Below are positions 35,919 to 45,940 of a stretch of DNA of 64,000 bases, piece by piece (positions within the stretch are counted from its first letter, which is position 1; each line of letters opens with the position of its first letter). This stretch comes from Bemisia tabaci. Its lineage: Eukaryota > Arthropoda > Insecta > Hemiptera > Aleyrodidae. Under the pieces are notes generated by a model that did not search any database, was not told the DNA's origin, and saw only the letters and a program-made list of their open reading frames with translations. Location: contig NC_092800.1 of NCBI RefSeq assembly GCF_918797505.1, positions 31,982,263-32,046,262 on the forward strand. Direction: 5' to 3'. The position numbers and the translations under genes were made by a program.

Positions 35919-36539
35919 CAATGGGCCTGTTGCAAACTTTTGCTAGAGCAAAAATAAGAGTTGTTTCTTATAGATAATGCCTCAAAAATCACGATGAGCG
36001 CATCGGCAAAGTCTGAAATGCACTCATAACTTCACAATCTGCGTAAGAAATTTGCGGTTTTTTAAGCTTCCCGCTTCAAAAACGATACTCCGGCACAGGT
36101 GAACATTTTGTTAGAGGAGTCGTTCCATCGTTGGCAATACTCATCATGGCCGACGCCAATCCGCCAAAACACGTGTGAAGGTACAAGATAACACCTGAAC
36201 AGGATTAGACCAGATAACAATCGGCGTGTTTACGTTCATATTTTTCTCGCCCGCCTTGATTGACCTTGAACTCTCCTTGAATTAAGCGCAGAACTGCGCA
36301 AGCGTCGGCCATGATGAATATTGCCGACGATGGAGCGACTCCTCTAACAAAATGTTCACCTGTACCGTAGTATCGTTTTTGAAGCGGGAAGCTCAAAAAA
36401 CCGCAAATTTCTTACGCAGATTGTGAAGTTATAAGTGAATTTCAGACTTTGCCGATGCGCTCATCGTGATTTTTGAGGCATTATATATAAGAAACAACTC
36501 TTATTTTTGCTCTAGCAAAAGTTTGCAACAGGCCCATTG
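35919..36539. mobile_element. 620-bp foldback element
   Basis: Arms of about 240 bp: CAATGGGCCTGTTGCAAACT from 35919 pairs with the complement ending CCCATTG at 36539, and pairing continues inward to GCGTCGGCCATGATGA near 36300. The loop is about 130 nt. There are only scattered mismatches and no coding capacity. Confidence 0.88.
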
Positions 36540-36619
36540 TCAGGGAATTTCACCAAAATGTGACAGAGAAATCCGGGAAATGTCGGGGAATTTCATTTTC
36601 AAATTCTGTGGCAACACTG

Positions 36620-36822
36620 TCTAGAACACAGTTCAAGTCCCCTTTATTTGATTTTTATAGTAGGTTTCACGTTTCAAACAACAAATTTTGCGTGACATTT
36701 TTTTTCAAATCACGCATTTTTATCCATCTGGCAGGGAATTATAACAAAGTGTGTCCAGGAAATCGAGGAAATGTCAGGGAATTTTATTTCTAAATTCTGT
36801 GGCAAATCTGGTTTACTTTGAT
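36620..36822. repeat. Second TCAGGG-type repeat end
   Basis: Repeats the internal tract (CACGTTTCAAACAACAAATTT, CGTGACATTTT, GGAAATGTCAGGGAATTTTA, TTCTGTGGCAA) of the neighbouring repeat, so the right half of that repeat occurs twice here. Confidence 0.6.
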
Positions 36823-36989
36823 GGTCGTATCTCTAAGGTCAGCAAAAAGTATAGTGAAGTTTGTGCAATGGGTCAGCCGCGAGATGCAGAGACTCGTAAG
36901 ATTGGTTTCCACGATCAAAATTAGCCCATCAAAATTACTCGGTGTTGGAACTGTTGAGTGTTGCCGATCAAAATAAAGAGGCGCTTCTA

Positions 36990-37073
36990 AGTTGGACGTA
37001 TTTGTACCAAAAGGAAACATGTCGCAGGCAATCCCTATGCACATAGGTCCTTTTATTATAAATACGTTCAGTT
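36990..37073. mobile_element. Short TTGGACGTA...AAAAGGAAC palindromic MITE, copy 1
   Basis: AGTTGGACGTATTTGTACCA is mirrored by AAATACGTTCAGTTT around CCTATGCACATAGG. Relatives are at 45941-46070, 46459-46539 and 53855-53941. Confidence 0.55.
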
Positions 37074-37402
37074 TAGATCAACTTGAATTGCGCGCAGGCG
37101 CCGAAAGACATTCATTCAATACCCGGTCCGCGATTTTTGGTCGATCGAAATTCAGCAGCGCCTTTTAATTTAGATCGGCACCACCCAACAAGCGCGCGCA
37201 TCGATAGTGACTTACATCAAACTGAAACACGATGGGTATCGAATAAATTTGGACGGCAACTATACGAGCACCGAAGTCGGCGGATTGCATAAGTATCGTT
37301 TCGAAGGCAATTTTTATACCCTTGCCTGAGATAGGATACGAAGACCAAGTCGAGTTGAGCGCTTGAACCGTCTTTCGTTAGCATCAACAGTCAACTATTA
37401 AT

Positions 37403-37690
37403 GCGTAATTTTTTGTTTTTACAAAACCACGTGAACCATTGGAACTATCGCGTATATGCCGCTTTATTGAGGTTAAATACGCGTAATTTTTCATATTCCT
37501 ACACAGCCGCCGGAAAAATTGCGTATTTGCCGCGGTGATAAGATGATAAACGCGTAATTTCTCAATTTTTTGAAAAACCGCCGGAAAAATTGGGTAATTG
37601 TCGCGATACCGAGATGAAAATCACGGACAATTTCTCGTGTACTTTCAAAACCGCTAGATAAATCCCGTATATTTTAAATGTACACAGTAG
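37403..37690 (+). repeat. Degenerate tandem repeat, 71-78-bp period
   Basis: GCGTAATTTTT-like units begin at 37403, 37481 and 37552, with a decayed fourth at about 37624. Each carries a GCCGCCGGAAAAATTGCGTA-like block and a GCCGCGRT block. Confidence 0.65.
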
Positions 37691-37998
37691 GTTTTATGAG
37701 AATATTTTATGAATCGAGACTAGTTAAAACGGACACGATCCACGCAACTATTCGAACACCGAAGTAGGTATATGGTAGCACGTGAAAATGAAGGGAAATC
37801 TTACCTTTTCACCTGTTAATTATTGACGTTTGTGAACGCCGCGATATTAATGAGAAAAATGAATTATAACTACAGACTCATTTTGTCAGTGCAGTTAATT
37901 TGTATCTTTCGAGTTTAGTAATTTATTTTAGAAATTATTTGTGTTAAGTTGTTCAACAATTGCTCATCAATCATCCCGGCGTGACGCAGGAGTCTCGG

Positions 37999-38508
37999 AA
38001 TGGAGATGTTGCATGTGTGAGGAATTTGCGATTTGACCATTGATTCTTATGTAAAAGTTCGCGAGAAACACGATGGTATACCACTGGTTTTCTCTGAACT
38101 CAACTCCCAAGCTCAAAAAAAGCTCTCAAGTTGAGGCCAAAATGGAGGGGATATCCCACCCTACCCTGAGAGTCCACCTCTACATCAAAACAAACTCTCC
38201 ATGCAAAGATAGGGAGCAAATACATTAGCAGGGTTGCCACTTTATTTGGGGATTCCAAAACTGAAAACACGGCAACCCTGCTTATGTATTTGCTCCCTAT
38301 CTTTGCATGGAGAGCTTGTTTTGATGTAGAGGTGGACTCTCAGGGTAGGGCGGGATATCCCCTCCATTATGGCCTCACTTTGAGAGCTTTTTTTGAGCTT
38401 GGGAGATGATTTCAGAGAAAACCAGTGGCACCATCGTGTCTCTCGCGAACTTTTACATAAGAAGCAACAGTCAAATCGCAAATTCCCCACACATGCAACA
38501 TCTCCATT
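37999..38508. mobile_element. 510-bp foldback element, copy 1
   Basis: AATGGAGATGTTGCATGTGT at the left is the inverse of the right end, and arms of about 230 bp pair almost throughout. The centre (about 38230-38280) is a shorter CAGGGTTGCC...GGCAACCCTG hairpin. Copy 2 at 41352-41862 is the same size. The frame at 38393-38851 comes from this hairpin and the adjoining G-run and is not a gene. Confidence 0.92.
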
Positions 38509-38620
38509 CGGGACCTGGAAAATGGAAAATGTTCAAAAGTGGCGCCAGCTCTCCCACTTAAATTACGACTCTATGTACTCTATGTGCCGTACCCACCTCA
38601 AAAACAAGAAGTACCTACTC

Positions 38621-38643
38621 GGGGGGGGGGGGGGGGGGGGGGG
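38621..38643 (+). repeat. G23 homopolymer
   Basis: Twenty-three consecutive G's, long enough to form G-quadruplex structures. Shorter G-runs of 10-14 occur near 7538, 13198, 46792 and 54902. Confidence 0.9.
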
Positions 38644-38736
38644 TGAGGTGGCCTCCGTTCACCTTGATCCGCGTTTCGGGCGCCTTTTCTGGATTCGGAT
38701 GGAAGAAAAGCCGAGGATGCGAGTGAGTGTGGTGTG

Positions 38737-38992
38737 CTGCCGTGCCAAGGAAAAACGCCGTATAAACCTTCAGGCGTTGCCAAATTTCCTTCAGCAAACC
38801 ACGAATTTCCTACTAAACTTACGGATATGTTTCTTCTTAATTTTCCGGTAATTTTGTTTGCAATATCACTTCAAGTCCCTGAAAATTTCAAGGAAAAATA
38901 TTCATAGCTTGCCTCAAAAATGAACATTTTATCGAAAGAAATTTGGTAACTCTCGAATGCTCATACGGCGTTCTTCCTTAGCACGGCGCGGC
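38737..38992. mobile_element. TGCTGCCGTGCYAAGGAA-type MITE, copy 2
   Basis: TGCTGCCGTGCCAAGGAAAA at the left and TTCTTCCTTAGCACGGC at the right, with CATACGGCG beside it. The interior matches the copies at 8714-8950 and 42105-42345. Confidence 0.85.
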
Positions 38993-39376
38993 GGTGTGTG
39001 TCGCTGCTGGCGCGAGCGGACTTTTCCATAAGCCGATGCTAATACTCGCCGGGTCATCTCGTCATCGCGGCCGCTATGAAACACGGCACCGAGCGAGCCG
39101 AGTCCCTGCTCGAAACGACACTGGCCTTCTTCAATGGTGAATTATCCGTTCGTTTACGCCCGGCTTGCCAAATTGCCCCAAAATAGAGTGTAGGGACAGG
39201 GTGGCATGAAAGGTGCGAAAAGAATGACCGATTGGAAACTTTAGTGAAATATTTTATGAAATACACGAGGCTGTGGAATATTTTATATTTTTCAGGGGCT
39301 AGCGTGAGCAACCCGCACTCGAACTCACTAAAATTGAGGAAAGTCACACTTTTTACATCTTGCAGGGTTGCCTCAG

Positions 39377-39555
39377 TCAGGGAAAAGCGGGAAATGTCAA
39401 GGAATTTTAAAAAGTCAGGGAAAACCGGGAAATGTCAGGGAATTTTAAAAAGTCAGGGAAAACCGGGAAATGTCAGGGAGTTTTAAAAAGTCAGGGAAAA
39501 CCGGGAAATGTCAGGGAATTTTAAAAAGTCAGGGAAAACCGGGAATAGTCACGGA
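39377..39555 (+). repeat. 38-bp minisatellite, four units plus a partial
   Basis: Unit starts at 39377, 39415, 39453 and 39491, with a partial unit at 39529. Each unit is a TCAGGGAAAACCGGGAAATG block, then TCAGGGAATTTTAAAAAG. Units are almost identical, so expansion is recent. Not CRISPR: there are no unique spacers. Confidence 0.95.
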
Positions 39556-39733
39556 AAATGACGAAAATGTCAAGGAAAATTTGTTAAATCACCTTTATTT
39601 GCTTTCTAGAACGGGTTTAAGGTTTCGAACAACAAATTTTGCCTGAAAACTATTTTCAATTATGTCTTCCTCACCACCTGGCGTATCTTCAATTGTTAGA
39701 AAATTTCGTCAAAATGTGTTAGGGAAATGTCAG

Positions 39734-40596
39734 CAGGGCCGGATTTTCCTACTTGCCGCCCATGGGCCGCCTGTATTTTGCCGCCCCCTTCTCATTCGTT
39801 TTGAAACACCAATAAAAACCATCAAGTGAACGTGCCAGCGGGGAAGGGGTGCATAAGACGCGTTTACTCGTGTTGAACATATCTTTTTGGAAAGCCCTGT
39901 CAACACTACCGGCCAATGGTCACGGAACTTTGCGCGAAAGACAAGTTTCGTAAACCTATCTCTAATGGACAAGGCCTTCCATTCATAAGAAATGAACGAA
40001 AAAATTATGAAAGAAGAAACACAAAATTTGGTTCAATGATTTTAACCTCCGCCGCCGCGCCGCGCCGACCGCACCATGTTTGGCGTAATGCTTGAAGTAT
40101 TCACGCAGTCTTGTAGGCGCTATGCGTTTCACGCTGACCGCACTGTGTGTGGCGCAATGCGTGAAGTACTCATGCATTCTTGTAGGCGCTATCCGTTTCA
40201 CGCTGACCGCAATAATTGTACTGTGTTTGATGCAATGCGTGAAGTATTCGTGCAGTCTTGTAGGCGCTAATATGTGTTACATGCCGATTGCCGCTTCGAG
40301 GGCTTTTCCTTTTCATCTCAAGTCCTCGTCATCATTTCTCCCTAAGTCGCTTTGGTCTCTCTCTTAACTCGACTAAATAAAGGTGCTGTCTCTTGTATCA
40401 CTGAAAGACGACAAAATTAGAAAAGTACTGTACTCTCGGGAAATGAGAGATTTTGTAGCCTTTTCTCGTTTGTAATTTTTTTTTTCTAAATCCGATTTTC
40501 TTATACCTACATTTAAAAAAATTGCAAAATTTGCCGCCCCCTATATTTGCCGCCATGGGTTGCGGCCCATGTGGCCACCCCCTTAATCCATCCCTG
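39734..40596 (-). mobile_element. hAT-type non-autonomous element with 8-bp TSD, copy B
   Basis: The ends are CAGGGCCGGATTTTCC and ATCCATCCCTG. A perfect 8-bp duplication AATGTCAG lies at 39726-39733 and 40597-40604, cutting the TCAGGG repeat at a known place. The orientation is opposite to copy A and the body is similar (GGCCGCCTGTATTTTGCCGC, GCGGCCCATGTGGCCACC). Its three GC-rich tandem units lie at about 40110-40265 with 69-78-bp spacing. Confidence 0.93.
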
Positions 40597-40868
40597 AATG
40601 TCAGGGAATTTTATTTTCTAAATTCTGTGGCGACCCTGATCATGCGATACATGAAAAGGAACCGGTATTTTTCTACATCTCTCATAAAATTTTGAAATTT
40701 CATGAAATATTTTACGTGAAATTCCAAGATTTTATTTTTCATGAAATTTTCCTACCTTCTGTAGAGATACCATCGCCGCTTCTTCGACCTAAGGGCGTAT
40801 CTCTATATTTTCAAGTGAGCCCCAGAAAGTATGGAGTTATTTTGAGGTTAGGGCACACGTGGAAATAT

Positions 40869-41259
40869 GTCACATAATCGTGTTTTGGTGCTTGATTCTT
40901 GTGGATTAGCCAAAAATAAGAAGATCTTTCCAGTCAGCAACTTTCAACGTTCAATATCGCGGAATATCACGCTTTGAAAAATTCGGTTTATGACATCATC
41001 CACCGCGGTAGTGACCCCCTTGGTTTTTTCCAATTTGCTCTGGAGACACACATTTTCACTGGTTACTCAACGTGAAACTCGGATGAAAGCAAGGTAGAAG
41101 AAACCAAGGGGGTCACTACCGCGGTGGATGGCGTCATAAACTGAATTTTTCCATGCGCGATATTTCGGTTATATTGAACGTAGAAAGTTGCTGTTTGGAT
41201 CGATCGGATTATTTTCAGCCAATCTACAAGAATCAAACATCAAAACGCGATTTTGTGAC
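40869..41259. mobile_element. 391-bp foldback element
   Basis: GTCACATAATCGTGTTTTGG at the left is mirrored by CAAAACGCGATTTTGTGAC at the right. Arms of about 165 bp share CTTGATTCTTGTGGATT, CAGTCAGCAACTTTC and CCACCGCGGTAGTGACCCCC. The loop is about 60 nt. Confidence 0.85.
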
Positions 41260-41351
41260 CAGAGCAACTAACCCATTGCTCGACATTCTGGTCATATTCC
41301 CATGGAACTACCAACGATTGTAGGTTAGATATGCTGGGAGCTGATCCGACC

Positions 41352-41862
41352 AATAGAGATGTTGCATGTGTGAGGAATTTGCGATTTGACTATTGATTCT
41401 TACGTAAAAGTTCGCGAGAAACACGATAGTGCCACTGGTTTTCCCTGAAATCAACTCCCAAGCTCAAAAAAAGCTCTCAAAGTTGAGGGCGTATAATGGA
41501 GGGGATATCCCACCCTATCCTGGAAGTCCACCTCTACATCAAGACAAACTCTCCATGCAAAGATAGGGAGCTAATACATTGACATGGCTGTCACTTTATT
41601 TGGGGACTCTAAAATTGAAAACACGGCAACCCTGCTAATGTATTTGCTCCCTATCTTTGCATGGAGGGTTTGTCTTGATGTAGAGGTGGACTCCCAGGAT
41701 AGCGTGGGATATCCCCTCCATTTTGGCCTCACTTTGAGTGCTTTTTTTGAGCTTGGGAGTTGATTTCAGGGAAAACCAATGGCACTATCGTGTTTCTCGC
41801 GAATTTTTACATAAGAATCAATAGTCGTATCGCAAACTTCTCACACATGCTAAATCTCCATT
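41352..41862. mobile_element. 510-bp foldback element, copy 2
   Basis: Same ends (AATAGAGATGTTGCATGTGT), same arm length and same central CGGCAACCCTG hairpin half as the copy at 37999-38508. A few substitutions distinguish both arms from those of copy 1. Confidence 0.92.
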
Positions 41863-42104
41863 AGATCTCTTCATTCGTTGCCCCTCTGCCATAGCCATGA
41901 GAGCGTATCTTTATTTTCACGTGAGCCCTGAAAAGCATAGAGTTAAACGGATGTCAAAGCTCTCTCAAAATTTAGTTACGCCCTTTCCTTACGTCAGAGG
42001 ATAGACGTAACGTCAACGCGTACAATTACTGAGAAGAAGCGGCAACAAGAAGAACAATCGTGTAAAATGTAGTATATCATCCGCGCTCTATTCTGCGGTG
42101 CTAA

Positions 42105-42345
42105 GTAGAGACGCCGTAGGAGCCTTCAGGCGTTGCCAAATTTCGATTGATAAAACACGAATGTTCTGGTAAATTTATGAATATTTTCCTTTCGATTTTT
42201 CTGATAATTTTGTACACAATTTCACCGAAAGCTCCTGAAAATTGCAAGGAAAAATATTCATATCTTTCTTAAAAAATAAACATTTTATCGAGGGAAATTT
42301 GGCAACTCTCGAATGTTCATACGGCGTTCTTCCTTAGCACGGCAG
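42105..42345. mobile_element. TGCTGCCGTGCTAAGGAAGA-type MITE, copy 3
   Basis: GCGGTGCTAAGTAGAGACGC at the left and CATACGGCGTTCTTCCTTAG with CACGGCAGC at the right. The interior GTTGCCAAATTTC and GAAATTTGGCAAC are inverted partners. Confidence 0.85.
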
Positions 42346-42710
42346 CATTGCACTCTACACCACTGAGTGTGAGCTGCTCTTGCCTTCGCGTCAGACCAAC
42401 GCGCTCCGTACCGTGTCTTCTACCCCCGTTTTAAGTAGAACATCACGACAAACCGTCGTCTTCCAGACAAAGAGACGTATCTCAATTCCAATGTTGAAAT
42501 ATTGATTCCATCGATTCAATTGTGTTTCATGATTATGACTCTGTGATTTCCGTCCAAATTTTTCATGATTTTTGCCTATTGACGCAGGAGAAATCGGTGA
42601 AACTTTCAGTCGGAAATACCCCACAGTTTTCTATTAAAAATACGGTTAACGATCGGAAATTTGGCAATGTTGAAGTGTAGTTACGTTCCTTTGTCCGGGA
42701 AACGACGAAA

Positions 42711-42850
42711 TGGACTGCATTTTGCAATTTGGAATTATAAATTCTGGCTCATCTGAAAAAACACGTATGTGCACAGGGAAACTAATGGCACATACGTTGT
42801 TTTTAAACCGGGCCAGAATTTATAGTTCCAAATTGCAAAATGCAGTCCAA
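42711..42850. mobile_element. 142-bp TTGGACTGCATTTTGC-type MITE, copy 3
   Basis: TGGACTGCATTTTGCAATTT and AAATTGCAAAATGCAGTCCA are exact inverse ends. The core ACGTATGTGCACAGGG and GGCACATACGTTG is nearly palindromic. This is the best-preserved copy. Confidence 0.92.
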
Positions 42851-43669
42851 ATGAAGAGTGGAAGTTCAAAATATGGTAAGTGCCCTCCGGTGTTGCTGAG
42901 ACGCTGATTTTTTTTATAAGAGGAACCGAAGGTCTTTGCTTCATGAACTTTTTATTGGAAAATTTTCTGTAAATTCTGGTTTTATTTTCATGGCCAGAAT
43001 CTTTATTCTTATGCCAGTAGATAGGTATCCGTTTCCCCAATTAAAGAACATAACTCTATTTCAACGTTGCCAAATTTCCGCTCAAACAATGTATTTTTAC
43101 TCGGAGATCATTTGACACTTTTTACTAAAAATTTCAGGGTTTTCCGCGGATTACTGTTCATTCAGGGAAATTTCGGGGAGTCATTGAACTGTCCCTCTTT
43201 TGTAAGAAAATGAATTGTGTCAACCTTGGAATCGGGGGTTTAGGGGGCTGCGCCCCTAAGCTAGCCGTGACGTACACGCGAAGCGCGCCCAGAACGGCCA
43301 GTATGAAATAGGTGTCAAATAATTCCAAAATGAAAAGGGTAAGGTCGCCCCTACACGACCCATCAAATGAGTTTTTCCCGTTGTCCTCATTCGTTCTCCT
43401 TGTGCGTCGGGATCTGAATCACTTGGTTCTGAGTACTGGGAGTGATGAAGTTAGCAAGTCGGCAAATGTCATCAGAACCAGGTCAAAGCGAACTCTGCTT
43501 TAAATAAGGCCTTACCGTCTTCCCAACGAGGGGTTCCGCGCAGTGCGATGAACAACTCTGCAGTTGTAAATTTTTCTTGACCCCTATGCCACTCCAAGTC
43601 CACCGCCTTTTTTGTCGGCCCGACAAATGATGTTGTCAGAAAGGTCAACTTACAACAGGTACTTTGAGA

Positions 43670-44054
43670 CAGTGGCGTGGCGCGCTTTGCAATATATCGA
43701 TCGATCTGCCATTAAAACCCATGGAAAAGGATCGATAAACAGGGTACACTGGGAAAAAAAGTCGCTTAGATCTAGGGTCAAGACTCTTAAAAACATTGAC
43801 AAGTAAAAATACTCTTGATTCAATCAGACTTTTTGCTTGAATCAAAAGGGAATCCGCCTAAATCAAGAAGCTTGGCTCTTCCATTCAAGAAAAAGTCGGA
43901 TTGAATCAAGAGTATTTTTTCTTGTCAATGTTTTTAAGAGTCTGGACTCCAGATCCAAGCTACTTATTTTCCAGTGCACATCTTAATAATCGATTCTTTA
44001 ATACAGCCTCAAACGGGGAAATATCGATAATCGATCGTTCGCGCCTGGCCACTG
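43670..44054. mobile_element. CAGTGGCG-type hAT-like MITE with 8-bp TSD and nested insertion
   Basis: CAGTGGCG at the left and GGCCACTG at the right are flanked by a perfect 8-bp duplication CTTTGAGA (43662-43669 and 44055-44062). The interior matches the other copies up to GATAAACAGGG, then is broken by the CACTGG-ended MITE at 43747-43976, and resumes with ATCTTAATAATCGATTC. Confidence 0.93.
43747..43976. mobile_element. CACTGG-ended MITE nested in the hAT-like MITE (230 bp)
   Basis: CACTGGGAAAAAAAGT and TACTTATTTTCCAGTG are the ends. Inner arms share AGACTCTTAAAAACATTGAC and its inverse, then AATACTCTTGATTCAATC and its inverse. Related in plan to 8466-8657 and 51485-51694. Confidence 0.85.
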
Positions 44055-44283
44055 CTTTGAGAACGTTTAGAATGATAGCGTTTTCTGTACAGTACGCTCG
44101 GGAGTTATTTCCCTCCCATGGAAATTCGGGGCAGGGGTTTTTTTTTTTTGAAGTGTCGTTTATTATCAATCGTTGAGATTTGAATGGAAAAAGAGGGCTT
44201 GCATTGAAATCGTCAAGTTGTCGTTTGACACAATTTGATGCGAGGCAAGATTTATAGACAGCCTAAGACTCGATAAGCGAAGC

Positions 44284-44359
44284 GGCGCCTACAAACCTAA
44301 CTGGGATACTTCACGCATTGCGCAATGCGTGAAGTATCCCTGTTAGGTTTGTAGGCGCC
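44284..44359. repeat. 76-bp near-perfect palindrome, CACGCATTGCG family
   Basis: GGCGCCTACAAACCTAAC at the left is the exact inverse of the right end, with one mismatch in 38 pairs and centre TTGCGCAA. The following sequence to about 44495 repeats the GC-rich units of the hAT-type elements (GCGTGAAGTATTCC, AGTCTTGTAGGCGCT). Confidence 0.92.
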
Positions 44360-44785
44360 AATGCGTGTATCGCGCTGGTCGTCCGCCTCGCTGCGGCGCG
44401 GCGCTGCGTAGTAAACCCGCAACGCGTGAAGTATTCCTACAGTCTTGTAGGCGCTAATATGCGTTATGCGCCGACCGCATAGTGTTTGCTGCCATTAATT
44501 TAACTCGCGGAATCAGCGTTCTTCAACTCGTTACTGCCTACTCGTTTTTGCACACTCTGTATAGAACTCTGTCATTTAAACTGAGAAAAAAAAGAATATT
44601 ACATAAAATTTAACTGATTTTCTTCTGTTTATTTACAAACGGTTACCACCACGTCCGCGACTCTTATCAAACTGCGCTTATTCGTCAGCCAGGGGAAACT
44701 CGAAAACAACGGCAGTAGTCATTCTTTACGCTCTCAAAAAGGCAGATTCCTGAAAATGAAGCTGCCTTTTGACCCATGAGCCAGG

Positions 44786-44946
44786 CAGTGGCGTGGCGTG
44801 CTTTGCAATTTATCGATTGATCTGCCATTTAAACCTATGAAAAAGGATCGATAAACAGGGTGTTCGCAACGAACATCTTAATAATCGATTCTTTACCATA
44901 GCTTCAAATGGAAAATATCGATAATCGATCATTCGGTTCGCCACTG
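44786..44946. mobile_element. CAGTGGCG-type hAT-like MITE, copy 4
   Basis: CAGTGGCGTGGCGTGC at the left and CGCCACTG at the right, uninterrupted at 161 bp. This copy shows what the 43670 copy looked like before its nested insertion. The flanking 8-mers do not match. Confidence 0.9.
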
Positions 44947-44997
44947 GACAAATCTAGGTATGTTCATATTGCTGCACAGAGAATGGTTTCTAGACTA

Positions 44998-45206
44998 CAC
45001 CGAAAAAAACAATATGCTGTTTTAGCACCTAGGATGTCAAAAATGTGTCTAGCGGTCCCAAGATGCTGCCTTTACAGCCCCCGCAGTTAATTTTACATCC
45101 TGTGAATGCAAATTCAACTGCGTGGGCAATCAAGGCAGCATTTCAGGATCACCAGACACATTTTTTACATCCTAGATGCTAAGACAGCATATTATTTTTT
45201 TCAGTG
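44998..45206. mobile_element. CACCG/CAGTG-ended MITE with TA flanks (209 bp)
   Basis: CACCGAAAAAAACAATATGC and GCATATTATTTTTTTCAGTG are inverse ends. Arms continue with TGTTTTAGCACCTAGGATGT, ATGTGTCTAG and GCTGCCTT. TA precedes and follows the element and may be the target duplication. Confidence 0.8.
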
Positions 45207-45940
45207 TAACAAAGTGTTCAATTTCAGTGTCCTCTGAATTTTGAAAATTTGACAATAAGTTCGCACCTACCTTAAAGTTTGCCTCGATAGAACTTCTTAT
45301 TTGTTGTTTTGTATTTGAATTTATCAAAATACCTTGCAAGGATATACTGACCGCAGTTTCTTAGTTGAGTCTTACTCAAGGCTAGTGAAAATTCACCTTT
45401 CAATGATGCTATATGTTTGCAGTCGACTAAGCCTCACGTAATTTTTTTAATATCCAAGGTATAAAAAGTTCTAACCTTTGATTTTGAAAAGTTTGCAAAC
45501 TTAAAATTTCAACAAACCTTTTATCGACAATTCTAAAAATTATAATCATCAGTGTCCGAATGGTTTTCAATATTTTTAGAGCGTGTAGTTCTCAAAATTG
45601 TCTGCAAACTATCGAATGGTTCGTAGAAAAATCGATGCATTGCAACAATATTTTGACGACATTTTACACCGATGAACTACTTTTATATCATTCAAAGAAT
45701 CAACTATCTGCATAAAGAAACCAATGGAACTTGTGTTTTTCTCTGTAGTGAGCTAGACGCCAGGAAGGGTAGTCTTTCCTCATTGTAAATAGTAATAGTT
45801 TGTTAGTGCCAGCGCTTCCTGTGAAGTTGAATAAATCAAACAGTTTTTTTCAAAAACCACAGCAATTTTTTCGATGAGCCTCGAAGTGAATCTTGAAACA
45901 CCTTTTCTTTCTCGATAAACGCTGAGGACCACGAATTAAA

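Larger units (their letters stand above)
35487..36619. repeat. CAGGGTTGCCAC-ended TCAGGG repeat split by two insertions
   Basis: CAGGGTTGCCACAGTCAGGG at the left and GTGGCAACACTG at the right are imperfect inverse ends. The interior (TCAGGGAAAACC, ACAGAAAATTTTGCCTGAAAA) is shared with 36620-36822 and 39363-40639. The body is interrupted by the MITE at 35653-35912 and the foldback at 35919-36539, which gives a three-layer insertion order. Confidence 0.7.
39363..40639. repeat. CAGGGTTGCC-ended TCAGGG repeat interrupted by hAT-type copy B
   Basis: CAGGGTTGCC at 39363 and GGCGACCCTG ending at 40639 are inverse ends. About 406 bp remain once the hAT-type insertion and one 8-bp duplication are removed. 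The left part holds the 38-bp minisatellite. Confidence 0.75.

Noticed and set aside
38393..38851. 152-codon frame, the longest in the window
   Set aside because: It runs through a foldback arm, the G23 run (poly-Gly) and the start of a MITE. It is an artefact of repeats.
39232..39486. Frame with repeated SGKTGKCQG-like residues
   Set aside because: It is the translation of the 38-bp minisatellite.
39377..39555. CRISPR-like regular repeats
   Set aside because: Units are contiguous with no unique spacers, the genome is eukaryotic and no cas gene is present.
40076..40270. Frames with repeated CRRYAFHADR-like residues
   Set aside because: They come from the GC-rich tandem inside the hAT-type element.
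43901..44176. 91-codon frame over the nested MITE
   Set aside because: It spans the inner MITE end, the outer element and its target duplication, so it cannot be one gene.
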